Source: JAJPXC01 sp964510535 (GTDB lineage Bacteria > Bacteroidota > Bacteroidia > Bacteroidales > Muribaculaceae). Taken from it: a DNA stretch of 64,000 nucleotides. The stretch spans positions 5,671-69,670 of the forward strand of contig CAZECG010000013.1 of NCBI GenBank assembly GCA_964510535.1. The letters run 5' to 3'. Positions 18,404-26,992 of this stretch are shown piece after piece (the first letter of the stretch is position 1; each line of letters begins with the position of its first letter). Made by a program: the position numbers and the translations under genes. The notes under the pieces are model-generated. The model ran no database searches. It saw only the letters and a program-made list of their open reading frames with translations, and had not been told where the DNA came from.

Positions 18404-18492
18404 GGAAGATCCTCAATGGATTCGACTTAATATTAGCAAGTAGTAAGAATCTCATTATAGCAATCGCTAATATGATTCTGTTTTGCAAATTA
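18404..18492 (-). promoter_or_regulatory. Copy A of the three-copy promoter/leader element (pseudoknot-capable RNA), minus strand
   Basis: Read on the minus strand. A -7-like box (plus-strand CAAATTA at 18486-18492) is followed about 14 nt downstream by stem arm TATTAGCG (plus coordinates 18465-18472) and its partner TGCTAATA (18431-18438). The loop segment GAGATTC (18447-18453) can pair with the downstream GGATCTT (18406-18412). The 49-nt core aligns without gaps to copy B with 41 identical positions. Two differences are compensatory: outer stem pair C-G becomes T-A, and a loop-helix pair G-C becomes A-T. It precedes the T9SS-type gene starting at 18234, with about 170 nt of leader remaining. 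Confidence 0.65.
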
Positions 18493-18513
18493 CTAAGAAA
18501 AAGGATTTTTATG

Positions 18514-18521
18514 TACCTTTG
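18514..18521 (+). promoter_or_regulatory. -7 box for the metal-efflux operon
   Basis: TACCTTTG matches TAnnTTTG exactly. It ends only 8 nt before the ATG of the His-rich protein at 18530, so the transcript would be leaderless or nearly so. It lies back to back with the minus-strand promoter of copy A, 22 nt away. Confidence 0.5.
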
Positions 18522-18529
18522 CTACGGTT

Positions 18530-18961
18530 ATGAGACAACGCAACATCCATATCAAGAATCGTTTGTTTGCCTTACTGTCAACAGTAGCGGCATTTTCAAT
18601 CGTTTTGGGATCTATTGTCCAATACCATCATCACAACAGCCATGGCGATATATTCCTATCGGTGTCATTGTCGGCTGATATAGGAATCGGCTGTCACCAC
18701 GGAATTGGAGAGTGTCACCATGACCACGATACTGGGAATTGCCACGACAATGACTGTGCAATGCATCTCGACGATTTATCGCTATCGCGCGATGACCAAA
18801 GTCCAGATGTATTTTCCATAGCCATAAGAGTTCCATGCACAACAATCGAAGCCGCATCATGCCGACCATACACTATTTCATGTATCGGGAAAGACTGCAT
18901 AATACCATCGGCACCATTAAAGATACCCATACAACTCAGAGCGCCTCCGCAATTGGGATGA
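18530..18961 (+). CDS. Small His/Cys-rich periplasmic protein heading the metal-efflux operon (DUF6769-like)
   Basis: The 143-residue protein has a single hydrophobic N-terminal segment (LFALLSTVAAFSIVLGSIV, about residues 12-30). A dense metal-ligand stretch follows: QYHHHNSHGD, then CHHGIGECHHDHD and NCHDNDCAMH at about 65-90. Its C-terminal half has no motif I recognise. Similar short proteins precede CusA/CzcA-type operons in Bacteroides, as I recall, annotated DUF6769. It is 70 nt upstream of the adaptor gene and very likely co-transcribed. Inference: a periplasmic or membrane-anchored chelator that buffers metal for the pump. Confidence 0.7.
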   Translation: MRQRNIHIKNRLFALLSTVAAFSIVLGSIVQYHHHNSHGDIFLSVSLSADIGIGCHHGIGECHHDHDTGNCHDNDCAMHLDDLSLSRDDQSPDVFSIAIRVPCTTIEAASCRPYTISCIGKDCIIPSAPLKIPIQLRAPPQLG

Positions 18962-19031
18962 TTGACACACCGCCGCACATATAGCGACAGCTATTTGTTA
19001 CATAATTATCAAACATCAAACAGATTAACTC

Positions 19032-20384
19032 ATGAAATCATATAAATTGGCAGCGATAGCTATCGTTGCTTTGTATCTGCATTCATCGTGCGCCAATTCG
19101 CCCGAGCATGACGGACTTAGCCATCACCATGAAAATCCGGGGCATAACGTCGAACATAACCATGAACATGAACATAATCATGAACATAANNNNNNNNNNN
19201 NNNNNNNNNNNNNNNNNNNNNNNNNNNNNNNNNNNNNNNNNNNNNNNNNNNNNNNNNNNNNNNNNNNNNNNNNNNNNNNNNNNNNNNNNCATGAACATAA
19301 TCATGAACATAACCATGAACATAACCACGAACATAACCACGAAGAATGCAACGGTGAAACCCATAAGCATCACGATGGAGAAATAACGCTTTCGGAAGTA
19401 ACAGCTCGCGATATGGGAGTCACCGTTGCGACTGCCACACCGGGCGAATTTCACGAAGTGCTTAAAGTGTCAGGACAGATTGTCCCATCGCCCGACGGAC
19501 AACAAACCGTCTCGGCACAGTCAGCCGGCATAGTAACCCTGTCGCGCATCGCAACCGAGGGTAGCCGCGTCAGAGCCGGACAGACAATAGCGACAATCTC
19601 ATCAAAAAGCATATCGGGGGGAGATCCCAACGCAGCATCTCAGGCAGCGGTCAACGCCGCCAAAAGGGAACTTGACCGCATCACACCGCTTCATAAGGAG
19701 GGAATCGTGTCGACACGCGATTTCAACGCCGCCAAAGCGGCTTACGAACAGGCGCGGGCAGCGTACGGCGGAAGCCCGTCGGGAAGCGGGGCTACAGCTT
19801 CAATCGACGGTGTAATCACCCGTTTGCTCGTCAGGCAAGGAGAATATGTCAACGCCGGACAACCCATAGCGGAGGTATCGGGAAACCGAAGGCTCACATT
19901 GAGAGCCGATGTGCCAGCCAGAAACCGCAGTTTTCTATCGACAATCACAAGCGCGAATTTCCGCACAGCGAGCAACGACTCCACCATATCGCTCACCGAT
20001 GTCAACGGATGCCTGCTATCTGACGGTGCCACCGCGGCAAGTCCTGGAGGGTATTCGCCCGTATATTTCACCATGAGCAACAACGGCAGCATAGCTCCCG
20101 GAACGTTCACTGAGGTATATCTGATAGGTATGTCGCGCCAAGGGGTGATGACCGTACCTGTCGCCGCGGTAACCGAACAACAGGGGAACCATTACGTCTA
20201 CGTCAGAGAAGACCACGAGTGCTATGACAAACGCCTTGTCAAGCTCGGCGGGAACGACGGACGCAGAATCGAGATACTGTCGGGTATAAAAGCGGGCGAC
20301 GAGGTTGTCGTCACCGGGGCAACAGTGATTAAACTCGCTGAGAGCAGCGGAGCAGTCCCCGAAGGACATTCACATAACCATTAA
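19032..20384 (+). CDS. RND efflux periplasmic adaptor (CusB/CzcB-like) with His-Glu-His-Asn repeat; sequence gap inside
   Basis: The N-terminus (MKSYKLAAIAIVALYLHSSC) is a probable lipoprotein signal ending at Cys20, followed by a His-rich tract of repeated HEHN units. After the gap the membrane-fusion core is clear: biotinyl-lipoyl-like halves (VSAQSAGIVTLSRIATEGSRVRAGQTIATI and GVITRLLVRQGEYVNAGQPIAEVSG), an alpha-helical hairpin (AASQAAVNAAKRELDRITPL) and beta-barrel segments. It ends in another His patch (EGHSHNH). A run of 100 Ns at 19190-19289 falls inside the repeat, so the true length is unknown; the frame after the gap agrees with the frame before it. It links the pump to the outer-membrane channel and probably sequesters metal. 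Pump and channel genes follow at 12 nt and by overlap. Confidence 0.9.
   Translation: MKSYKLAAIAIVALYLHSSCANSPEHDGLSHHHENPGHNVEHNHEHEHNHEHXXXXXXXXXXXXXXXXXXXXXXXXXXXXXXXXXXHEHNHEHNHEHNHEHNHEECNGETHKHHDGEITLSEVTARDMGVTVATATPGEFHEVLKVSGQIVPSPDGQQTVSAQSAGIVTLSRIATEGSRVRAGQTIATISSKSISGGDPNAASQAAVNAAKRELDRITPLHKEGIVSTRDFNAAKAAYEQARAAYGGSPSGSGATASIDGVITRLLVRQGEYVNAGQPIAEVSGNRRLTLRADVPARNRSFLSTITSANFRTASNDSTISLTDVNGCLLSDGATAASPGGYSPVYFTMSNNGSIAPGTFTEVYLIGMSRQGVMTVPVAAVTEQQGNHYVYVREDHECYDKRLVKLGGNDGRRIEILSGIKAGDEVVVTGATVIKLAESSGAVPEGHSHNH
19154..19343 (+). repeat. 12-nt tandem repeat encoding His-Glu-His-Asn, interrupted by the assembly gap
   Basis: Units of the form CATGAACATAAY repeat on both sides of the Ns, in frame with the adaptor gene. 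The purity of the array probably caused the assembly to break here. Copy number cannot be read. Confidence 0.9.
19190..19289. other. Assembly gap, 100 Ns
   Basis: Exactly 100 N characters, the conventional placeholder for a scaffold gap of unknown size. It lies within the His-repeat array of the adaptor gene. Confidence 0.99.
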
Positions 20385-20395
20385 TCACGCCAGCC

Positions 20396-23300
20396 ATGCT
20401 CAACAAGATAATACATTTTTCATTGGCCAACAGGGTGTTGATTCTCATCCTGTCGGGACTGATTCTGTTAGGAGGCTCGTTGGCTCTTGTCAGAACAGAA
20501 GTCGACATTTTCCCCGACCTTAACGCCCCAACGGTAGTTGTCATGACCGAAGCGGCTGGATTCGCTCCCGAAGAGGTGGAAAAGCTCGTCACTTTCCCCG
20601 TCGAGACGGCAGTAAACGGAGCTACGGGGGTAAGACGCGTCAGGTCGTCGTCGGCCACAGGCTTTTCAGTGATCTGGGTAGAATTTGAGTGGGGTACCGA
20701 TATATACAAAGCTCGCCAAATAGTGTCGGAAAAGCTGTCGGCAATAGCCGAAACGCTGCCGCCGGGAGTCAGCTCCCCCACCCTCGGTCCCCAGTCGTCG
20801 ATACTCGGCGAAATCATGATTATCGGCCTCACCGCCGACTCGACAACACTCCAGGAACTGCGCACCATAGCCGATCGCGTCATACGCCCGCGACTATTGT
20901 CGATAGGCGGAGTGTCGCAGGTCGCAGTCATAGGTGGCGACATAAAGGAATACCAGATACAGCTCGACCCAAAGCGCATGAAATATTTCGATGTGACCCT
21001 TGCCGAAGTAATGGAAGCGACAGAAGGGATAAACGACAACTCATCGGGGGGAGTGCTATATGAGTATGGGAACGAATATCTCATCAAGGGAGATGTGAAC
21101 ACGACTTCGACCGACGAGCTTGGGGCCGCCGTAATCAAATCGACCGATGACGGAGGAATGGTAACACTCGCCGACATAGCGACAGTGACCACCGGCAACC
21201 AGTCGCCCCGGCTCGGAGTCGCCTCGGAGAAAACGAAGCCGGCAGTACTCGTGACCGTGACGAAACAGCCGTCAGTAGGCACGATAGCGTTGACCCAAAA
21301 GATAGAGAACGAACTCGCCACAATGAAAGGGTCACTGCCGACTGACATCAACATATCGACAGATATTTTCAAACAGGCCGATTTCATAGACAACTCCATC
21401 TCAAATCTACAGTCGTCACTATTTGAGGGGGCATTGATGGTTATCGTAGTACTGTTTTTCTTCCTCATGAATCTACGCACCACCATAATATCGCTCGCGG
21501 CATTGCCGCTATCAATAATCACAGCGGTGCTTGCGCTGCACTTCATGGGCTTGACCATCAACACGATGAGTTTGGGCGGCATAGCTATCGCCATAGGGTC
21601 GTTGGTGGACGATGCGATAGTCGATGTAGAGAATGTCTATAAACGATTAAAAGCCAACCACGCGCTGGAGCCAGGAAAGCGCAAACCGATTAGCGAGGTG
21701 GTCTATCAGGCCTCATGCGAGGTGAGGATGCCGATTTTCAACTCTTCGCTAATCATCATCGCAAGTTTTCTTCCACTCTTTTTCCTGAGCGGACTTGAGG
21801 GTCGTATGCTCATACCGCTGGGCATATCGTTCATAGTCGCACTGACAGCATCAACTATTGTGGCGCTGACGGTAACGCCTGTGCTCTGCTGCTACCTACT
21901 CGGGAGCAAAAAAGCCATCGCCGCCCTTGACCGCGAACCGTGGCTCACCCGCAAACTCAGAAAATTCTATAATAGATGCCTTGAGTGGAGCCTTAGACAC
22001 CGCCGGTTAGTGCTCGGCAGTACTGGTGGATTGTTTTTGTTGTCGATTGCCCTGTTTTTCACCCTTGGGCGCAGCTTTCTTCCAGCGTTTAACGAAGGTT
22101 CTTTCACCATCAACGTCAGCACTCTGCCGGGGATTTCGCTTGACGAAAGCGACAAAGTGGGACGATATGCCGAAAAACTCATAATGTCAGTCCCGGAAAT
22201 CACCACGGTAGCCCGCAAGACTGGGCGAGCCGAACTCGACGAGCATTCTCTCGGTGTCAACGTGTCGGAGATTGAAGCCCCATACCGCCTCGATGGCCGG
22301 TCACGCGGCGAAGTAGTCAGAGAGCTGCGCAAGAAATTGGCGACAATACCCGGAGCCAATATCGAGATCGGGCAGCCAATTTCTCACCGCATTGATGCGA
22401 TGCTGTCAGGTACGGAGGCGCAAATCGCCATAAAGCTGTTCGGCGACGACCTGTCGAAGTTATACACAATCGGTTCACACATAAAAAATCTGTTGCCTGA
22501 AGTAGACGGCGTGGTCGACGCCAACATAGAGCAGCAAGTGGGAAGGCCGCAAATCGACATTCGCCCGCGCCGAGAGTTGCTGTCGAAATATGGCATAACC
22601 ATCAAGGATTTCACACGGTTTATCAATGTGGCATTAGCGGGTGAAGCAGTGTCACAGGTCTATGAAAACGGACTACCCTATGACCTCACCGTGAAAGTGA
22701 CTGAAAGCAGCCGCAACAGCATAGACAACATTTCATCGCTGATGATTGACAGCAAAGTCGGGAAAATACCATTGAGCGATGTCGCTGAAATAGTCTCGAC
22801 ATCGGGGCCCAACACCATCAACCGCGAAAACGTCAGCCGACGCATCGTAATCTCGGCCAATGTTGATGGACGAGATTTGCGCTCGGTTGTCAACGACATC
22901 AAAGACCGCATCGAGGAGGAGGTTAATCTCCCTGAAGGTTACTATTTCACCTACGGCGGCCAGTTTGAAAGCGAGGCTGAAGCATCAAAAACGCTCGGAT
23001 GGGCTACAATCGGTGCATTTCTGATAATCCTTATGCTGCTTTATAACGACTTCCGAAACGTCGGGCAATCTCTGATAATTCTCGTCAATATGCCATTGGC
23101 AATGATCGGGGGTGTGCTGATATTAGTCATAACCGGCGGTGAGCTTAACATCCCCGCAATCATAGGATTCATCTCTCTACTCGGAATCACGACGCGCAAC
23201 GGGATGCTGCTTATGTCGCGCTACAATCATCTGCGCGATGAAGGCGCAAGCGTCATGCAGCGCATATACCAAGGGTCGGCTGACCGCCTGATTCCCATCA

Positions 23301-23491
23301 TAATGACCGCCTTGACATCAGCTCTCGCCCTCATCCCGCTGGCGTTGCGCGGAGGCGAGCCTGGTAACGAGATACAATCTCCGTTGGCAATCGTGATACT
23401 CGGAGGTCTCGTGTCGTCGACCGCGCTCAACGTGATAGTGATACCGATATTGTATTATCTCTCAACTAAGCACAAGGACAATAGAATATGA
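20396..23491 (+). CDS. Heavy-metal efflux RND transporter (CusA/CzcA family)
   Basis: The 1031-residue inner-membrane proton-metal antiporter has the typical 12-TM RND layout with two large periplasmic loops. The start LANRVLILILSGLILLGG is TM1. The TM4 motif AIGSLVDDAIVDVENVYKR holds the proton-relay acidic residues and the VEN triplet of the HME subfamily. NMPLAMIGGVLIL and the ARGT-like segment LLGITTRNGMLLMSRYNHL belong to the second half. The motif is closest to the AIG...VD-AIV-VEN form of copper/silver pumps, but it differs enough that copper, silver, zinc or cobalt all remain possible. It overlaps the channel gene by 4 nt. Confidence 0.93.
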   Translation: MLNKIIHFSLANRVLILILSGLILLGGSLALVRTEVDIFPDLNAPTVVVMTEAAGFAPEEVEKLVTFPVETAVNGATGVRRVRSSSATGFSVIWVEFEWGTDIYKARQIVSEKLSAIAETLPPGVSSPTLGPQSSILGEIMIIGLTADSTTLQELRTIADRVIRPRLLSIGGVSQVAVIGGDIKEYQIQLDPKRMKYFDVTLAEVMEATEGINDNSSGGVLYEYGNEYLIKGDVNTTSTDELGAAVIKSTDDGGMVTLADIATVTTGNQSPRLGVASEKTKPAVLVTVTKQPSVGTIALTQKIENELATMKGSLPTDINISTDIFKQADFIDNSISNLQSSLFEGALMVIVVLFFFLMNLRTTIISLAALPLSIITAVLALHFMGLTINTMSLGGIAIAIGSLVDDAIVDVENVYKRLKANHALEPGKRKPISEVVYQASCEVRMPIFNSSLIIIASFLPLFFLSGLEGRMLIPLGISFIVALTASTIVALTVTPVLCCYLLGSKKAIAALDREPWLTRKLRKFYNRCLEWSLRHRRLVLGSTGGLFLLSIALFFTLGRSFLPAFNEGSFTINVSTLPGISLDESDKVGRYAEKLIMSVPEITTVARKTGRAELDEHSLGVNVSEIEAPYRLDGRSRGEVVRELRKKLATIPGANIEIGQPISHRIDAMLSGTEAQIAIKLFGDDLSKLYTIGSHIKNLLPEVDGVVDANIEQQVGRPQIDIRPRRELLSKYGITIKDFTRFINVALAGEAVSQVYENGLPYDLTVKVTESSRNSIDNISSLMIDSKVGKIPLSDVAEIVSTSGPNTINRENVSRRIVISANVDGRDLRSVVNDIKDRIEEEVNLPEGYYFTYGGQFESEAEASKTLGWATIGAFLIILMLLYNDFRNVGQSLIILVNMPLAMIGGVLILVITGGELNIPAIIGFISLLGITTRNGMLLMSRYNHLRDEGASVMQRIYQGSADRLIPIIMTALTSALALIPLALRGGEPGNEIQSPLAIVILGGLVSSTALNVIVIPILYYLSTKHKDNRI

Positions 23492-24672
23492 AACGAATAG
23501 TCACAGCCACAATGATGACCATATCGGTTATGTGTGCTAACGCCACTACCGACCGACTTGTGGAACAAATTATAGAAACATCTCCTCAAGCCGAGGCACT
23601 TAAATCAAAGCTAAGGGCAGAAACAGCCAGTAGCCTAACAACCAACAACCTGAACGACCCGGAAGTGGAATTTGAGCACCAATGGGGGATGAAAGGAATA
23701 GGAAACAAGTGGGGGGTAAGCGTCAGCCAGGATTTTGACTGGCCCGGAACTTATTCAGCACGCTCAAGAGCGGCAAAACTGATGAGAAAAGCATCGCAAT
23801 CGTCTTTTGACAGCGAACTTAACGAATTGAGACTACGGGTGAAATTATCGCTTATAGACCTATGCCACGCCAACTGCGACGCAGCGTTGCTCGACAGCAT
23901 AAAAAATTCATTAACCCAACTGCTCGACAAGTACCGCACAAGTTTCGACAAAGGCGAAACCACGATTCTTGATGTCAAAAAGATAGAAATCGAACTGCTT
24001 GGAGTGACGCGGCAGTTGAACGAAGTAATCATAACCCGCGAAAGCATTGTCGGCGAGTTGCGCTCCATTAATCCGGGTTTCAGCTGGGAAAACGCACTGA
24101 CACTCAACCAATACCCAACTGAAGAGGGAATCTTGACAGAAGCGGAATACGCCGAGATGCTGCGGCAGAATGATAACCGAAGCCGCTATCTGAACGACAT
24201 GAGGGAGCTGTCTATCGCCAATGCCAAAGTGGAACATAACTCAGGGATGCCGGGATTCGCTATCGGCTACCGTTATGACTATGAACTTGGCGAACGGTTC
24301 AACGGATTATCAGTCGGGGTAACCCTCCCTCTGTTTTCAAACCGCAACAAAGTCAAAGCCGCTATGGCTGAGGCTGACAGCTACCAGGTCTCAATTGTGA
24401 GCCGCAACGCGGCGCTCGAAGCCGAATGGGACGCGATGAGGCAGCAGGCAATAAGGCTCAGTGAGGAGTGCGAACAATACGAGCGTATCCTCACCACGTC
24501 AGATACCCAAAGGTTGCTGAAAATGGCTCTTGACGGAGGGGAAATCAGCTTGCTCAACTACTTGCAGGAAACCGCTTATTTCAAACAGGCTCAACGCGAT
24601 TATATAGCGACCGAACATGAGCTACACACTGTTCTCGCAAAGCTCAACAGGTATATCCCGACTGAGATATGA
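23488..24672 (+). CDS. TolC-family outer-membrane channel of the metal efflux system (CusC/CzcC-like)
   Basis: The 394-residue protein has a signal peptide (MKRIVTATMMTISVMCANA) and two helical TolC/OEP halves. The segment LSLIDLCHANCDAALLDSI lies in the first half. GMPGFAIGYRYDYELGERFNGLSVGVTLPLFSNRNK, at about 250-285, is the beta-strand/turn typical of OEP proteins. It forms the trimeric exit duct. The ATG overlaps the pump stop (ATGA), indicating translational coupling. It is the last gene of the four-gene operon. Confidence 0.9.
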   Translation: MKRIVTATMMTISVMCANATTDRLVEQIIETSPQAEALKSKLRAETASSLTTNNLNDPEVEFEHQWGMKGIGNKWGVSVSQDFDWPGTYSARSRAAKLMRKASQSSFDSELNELRLRVKLSLIDLCHANCDAALLDSIKNSLTQLLDKYRTSFDKGETTILDVKKIEIELLGVTRQLNEVIITRESIVGELRSINPGFSWENALTLNQYPTEEGILTEAEYAEMLRQNDNRSRYLNDMRELSIANAKVEHNSGMPGFAIGYRYDYELGERFNGLSVGVTLPLFSNRNKVKAAMAEADSYQVSIVSRNAALEAEWDAMRQQAIRLSEECEQYERILTTSDTQRLLKMALDGGEISLLNYLQETAYFKQAQRDYIATEHELHTVLAKLNRYIPTEI

Positions 24673-24795
24673 CCTGCATCATCATAAGCAACACCCTATT
24701 TTTGCGCTAAAAAACGTGAAACAGTGACTGATGCAGAGAACCAACTGCGGTGAAAGTTGTTTATACAAGTAAATCAAACAAAAAACAGATTAGTT

Positions 24796-25371
24796 ATGAT
24801 TTACAATCAGCCCGAACTACCTTACGATAACGATGCCTTGGAGCCGATAATCAGCAAAGAGACTATCGGTTACCACTATGGCAAACATGAAAAAGCCTAT
24901 ATCGACAATCTCAACCGTCTTATCAAGGGATCTGAGTTTGAGGATATGGCGTTGGAAGATGTAATCAAGCATGCGAAAGGGCCGTTGTTCAACAACGCAT
25001 CGCAAGCATGGAACCATATCTTCTATTTCTTTTCATTCTCACCCGACGGTGGCGGCGAACCGACGGGAGAGCTTGGAAATGCCATACGCGCTCAATTCGG
25101 CTCGTTTGACGAATTTAAGGAAGCGTTTGTCGAAGCCGGGGTCAATCTATTTGGATCCGGGTGGATTTGGCTATCAAGAGACAATGACGGCCGACTGTTT
25201 ATCACGCAAGGTTCAAACGCATCCAATCCGCTGACCGAGGGACTTACACCCATTCTGACATTCGATGTATGGGAACACGCCTATTATCTCGATTATCAGA
25301 ACAGGCGCAAAGACGCCCTTGAAAAACTTTGGGAAATCATTGATTGGGACATAGTGGAAAGCCGCTATTGA
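24796..25371 (+). CDS. sodB: Superoxide dismutase, Fe-type (or cambialistic Fe/Mn)
   Basis: The 191-residue enzyme has the metal ligands of Fe/Mn SOD: His27 (GYHYGKH), His74 (QAWNHIF), Asp157 and His161 (DVWEHAYYLDYQNRR). Gln70 in NNASQAWNH is the Fe-type active-site glutamine, and GSGWIWL is present. It detoxifies superoxide in the cytoplasm of an aerotolerant anaerobe. The ATG at 24796 was chosen because MIYNQPELPYD matches the family N-terminus; the in-frame upstream extension has none. It is a single gene 124 nt after the efflux operon. Confidence 0.96.
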   Translation: MIYNQPELPYDNDALEPIISKETIGYHYGKHEKAYIDNLNRLIKGSEFEDMALEDVIKHAKGPLFNNASQAWNHIFYFFSFSPDGGGEPTGELGNAIRAQFGSFDEFKEAFVEAGVNLFGSGWIWLSRDNDGRLFITQGSNASNPLTEGLTPILTFDVWEHAYYLDYQNRRKDALEKLWEIIDWDIVESRY

Positions 25372-25462
25372 TTTCTTATAAACAACAGATCATAAGCACA
25401 AGCACTTTTCTCATAAGATGCGATAAATCATTACTCAGAAACAAGCATAATGTGATGAATTG

Positions 25463-25496
25463 AAGGAGGGGTCATCGTGAGATGCCCTCTCCTTTG
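25463..25496 (+). terminator. Terminator between sodB and the convergent MBOAT gene
   Basis: AAGGAG (25463-25468) pairs with CTCCTT (25489-25494), and an inner CATC/GATG pair extends the stem. A T-rich run follows on the plus strand (TTTGTATATT), and the minus-strand side reads into TTCAATTC. It probably ends sodB and may act bidirectionally. Confidence 0.65.
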
Positions 25497-25513
25497 TATA
25501 TTGGAGCCGATTA

Positions 25514-26980
25514 TCAGAATTGAAAGTAAATGAATGGAGCGACTTCCTGCGACATGAACTGGACAACAATCTGGACAACGGCTACGAAAACAACAAGTTT
25601 TACAATCCATGGAGAGCGCACAAACCATCTCCCCATACCATCAATCCACTGCGATGGGACTGAATGGGACACTACTATGAACGACATCATCAAAAGCCAT
25701 ACCCACCGCACCTGAACAAACGGCAATATATGCGCCGGAGAAAAGTTGGTGAATATGTTTTTTATTATCAGCCATGAGTCAAGCCAGGAATCAGCGCGGA
25801 AAAACACCCATAACAAAGAGACATAAATAATCGTGGCTGACCACGACATCGCTCTAACAGGCCATATATCTGGAATTTTGCGCAACATGGGTACTAAAGC
25901 TTTATGAACAGCGAGACCGACGCCATGCATAGCACCCCAAAACACGAATTTCCATGCCGCACCATGCCAAAGGCCACCGATGAGCATTGTGAGAAAATTG
26001 TTAACGTAAGTCCGCAACGTTCCTCGCCGGTTACCTCCAAGCGGAATGTAGACGTAGTCACGCAACCAACTCGACAGCGATATGTGCCATCTGCGCCAAA
26101 ACTCTGTCAGATTTTTTGATTTATAGGGAAAATCGAAATTTTTGCAGAGTCTGAACCCCATTATCAACGCTATGCCTATAGCCATGTCAGAGTAGCCCGA
26201 AAAGTCGCAATAAATCTGCATAGTATAACCAATCACGCCCATCAGAGACTCAAATCCCGAATAGCCGGTTGGCGATGCGAATATTAAATCGTTGTATTGG
26301 GAAATATAATCGGCAATCAACGCCTTCTTGACAATGCCAATCAATATAAGCCAAAAGCCCCAGTAAATCTCAGCCGAGACGGCGGTGTGATTGCGCTCAA
26401 TCTGCGGCAGAAAATAATCGGCCCTCACTATAGGGCCTGCCACAAGCGCCGGGAAAAACGACAGGAAAAACATATAGTCAATCCATCGTTGCGCAGGTGC
26501 TACCCTACCCCTGTATACATCTACTATATAGCTGATTGACTGAAACGTGTAGAACGATATACCAACCGGAAGAATTATGTCTAACGGTTGGAAATTACCT
26601 TCAACCATGCTATTCCAGTTCCAAAGAAAGAAGTTGGCATATTTAAAATAACATAGCACGCTCAGTGACACGACAATTGATGAGGCGAGGCACAAACGTC
26701 GCCGCCACCGCTGTCTCATAGACATCATTATATGCGACAATCCCCAGTCAACCAACGAAGTTCCGACAAGTAGCATGAAAAACCAACCACTTGATTTGTA
26801 ATAAAAATACAGGCTGAAAGCAACGACAAACACCAACATCTGCAACCGGCGTTTTTTCAATACCGCATAAATCGGGAGAAAAAGGGTGAATAGACACCAA
26901 AACAGACCGCTGGAAAAAATCATAGGAGCCGTCGGGTCGTAACCGAGCAACGATTGGATGTTAAACCACAGATTATCCAT
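25514..26980 (-). CDS. MBOAT-family membrane O-acyltransferase (AlgI-like)
   Basis: The 488-residue polytopic protein has about ten hydrophobic segments. It carries the MBOAT core: RRWHISLSSWLRDYVYIPLGGNRRG near residues 295-320 and the catalytic-histidine segment GGLWHGAAWKFVFWGAMHG near 340-358. AlgI-type MBOATs move acetyl groups across the inner membrane to exported polysaccharides, usually with an SGNH partner. That partner is the gene immediately upstream (12-nt gap). The glycan acceptor is unknown; peptidoglycan, capsule or exopolysaccharide are all possible. Confidence 0.93.
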   Translation of the reverse strand: MDNLWFNIQSLLGYDPTAPMIFSSGLFWCLFTLFLPIYAVLKKRRLQMLVFVVAFSLYFYYKSSGWFFMLLVGTSLVDWGLSHIMMSMRQRWRRRLCLASSIVVSLSVLCYFKYANFFLWNWNSMVEGNFQPLDIILPVGISFYTFQSISYIVDVYRGRVAPAQRWIDYMFFLSFFPALVAGPIVRADYFLPQIERNHTAVSAEIYWGFWLILIGIVKKALIADYISQYNDLIFASPTGYSGFESLMGVIGYTMQIYCDFSGYSDMAIGIALIMGFRLCKNFDFPYKSKNLTEFWRRWHISLSSWLRDYVYIPLGGNRRGTLRTYVNNFLTMLIGGLWHGAAWKFVFWGAMHGVGLAVHKALVPMLRKIPDIWPVRAMSWSATIIYVSLLWVFFRADSWLDSWLIIKNIFTNFSPAHILPFVQVRWVWLLMMSFIVVSHSVPSQWIDGMGRWFVRSPWIVKLVVFVAVVQIVVQFMSQEVAPFIYFQF

Positions 26981-26992
26981 GTCAAAAGACGG

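Noticed and set aside
19154..19343. Tandem repeat as a CRISPR array
   Set aside because: Units are 12 nt without spacers and encode His-Glu-His-Asn in frame with the adaptor gene.
20329..21594. A 421-codon open frame antisense to the metal pump gene
   Set aside because: It is Ser/Val/Thr-rich with no domain and lies wholly opposite the conserved CusA/CzcA reading frame. Long antisense frames are a by-product of codon bias in such genes.
24673..24727. CTGCATCA/TGATGCAG inverted repeat after the metal-efflux operon as a terminator
   Set aside because: The arms are 8 nt with a spacer of over 35 nt and no T-tract, so it is not distinguishable from chance.
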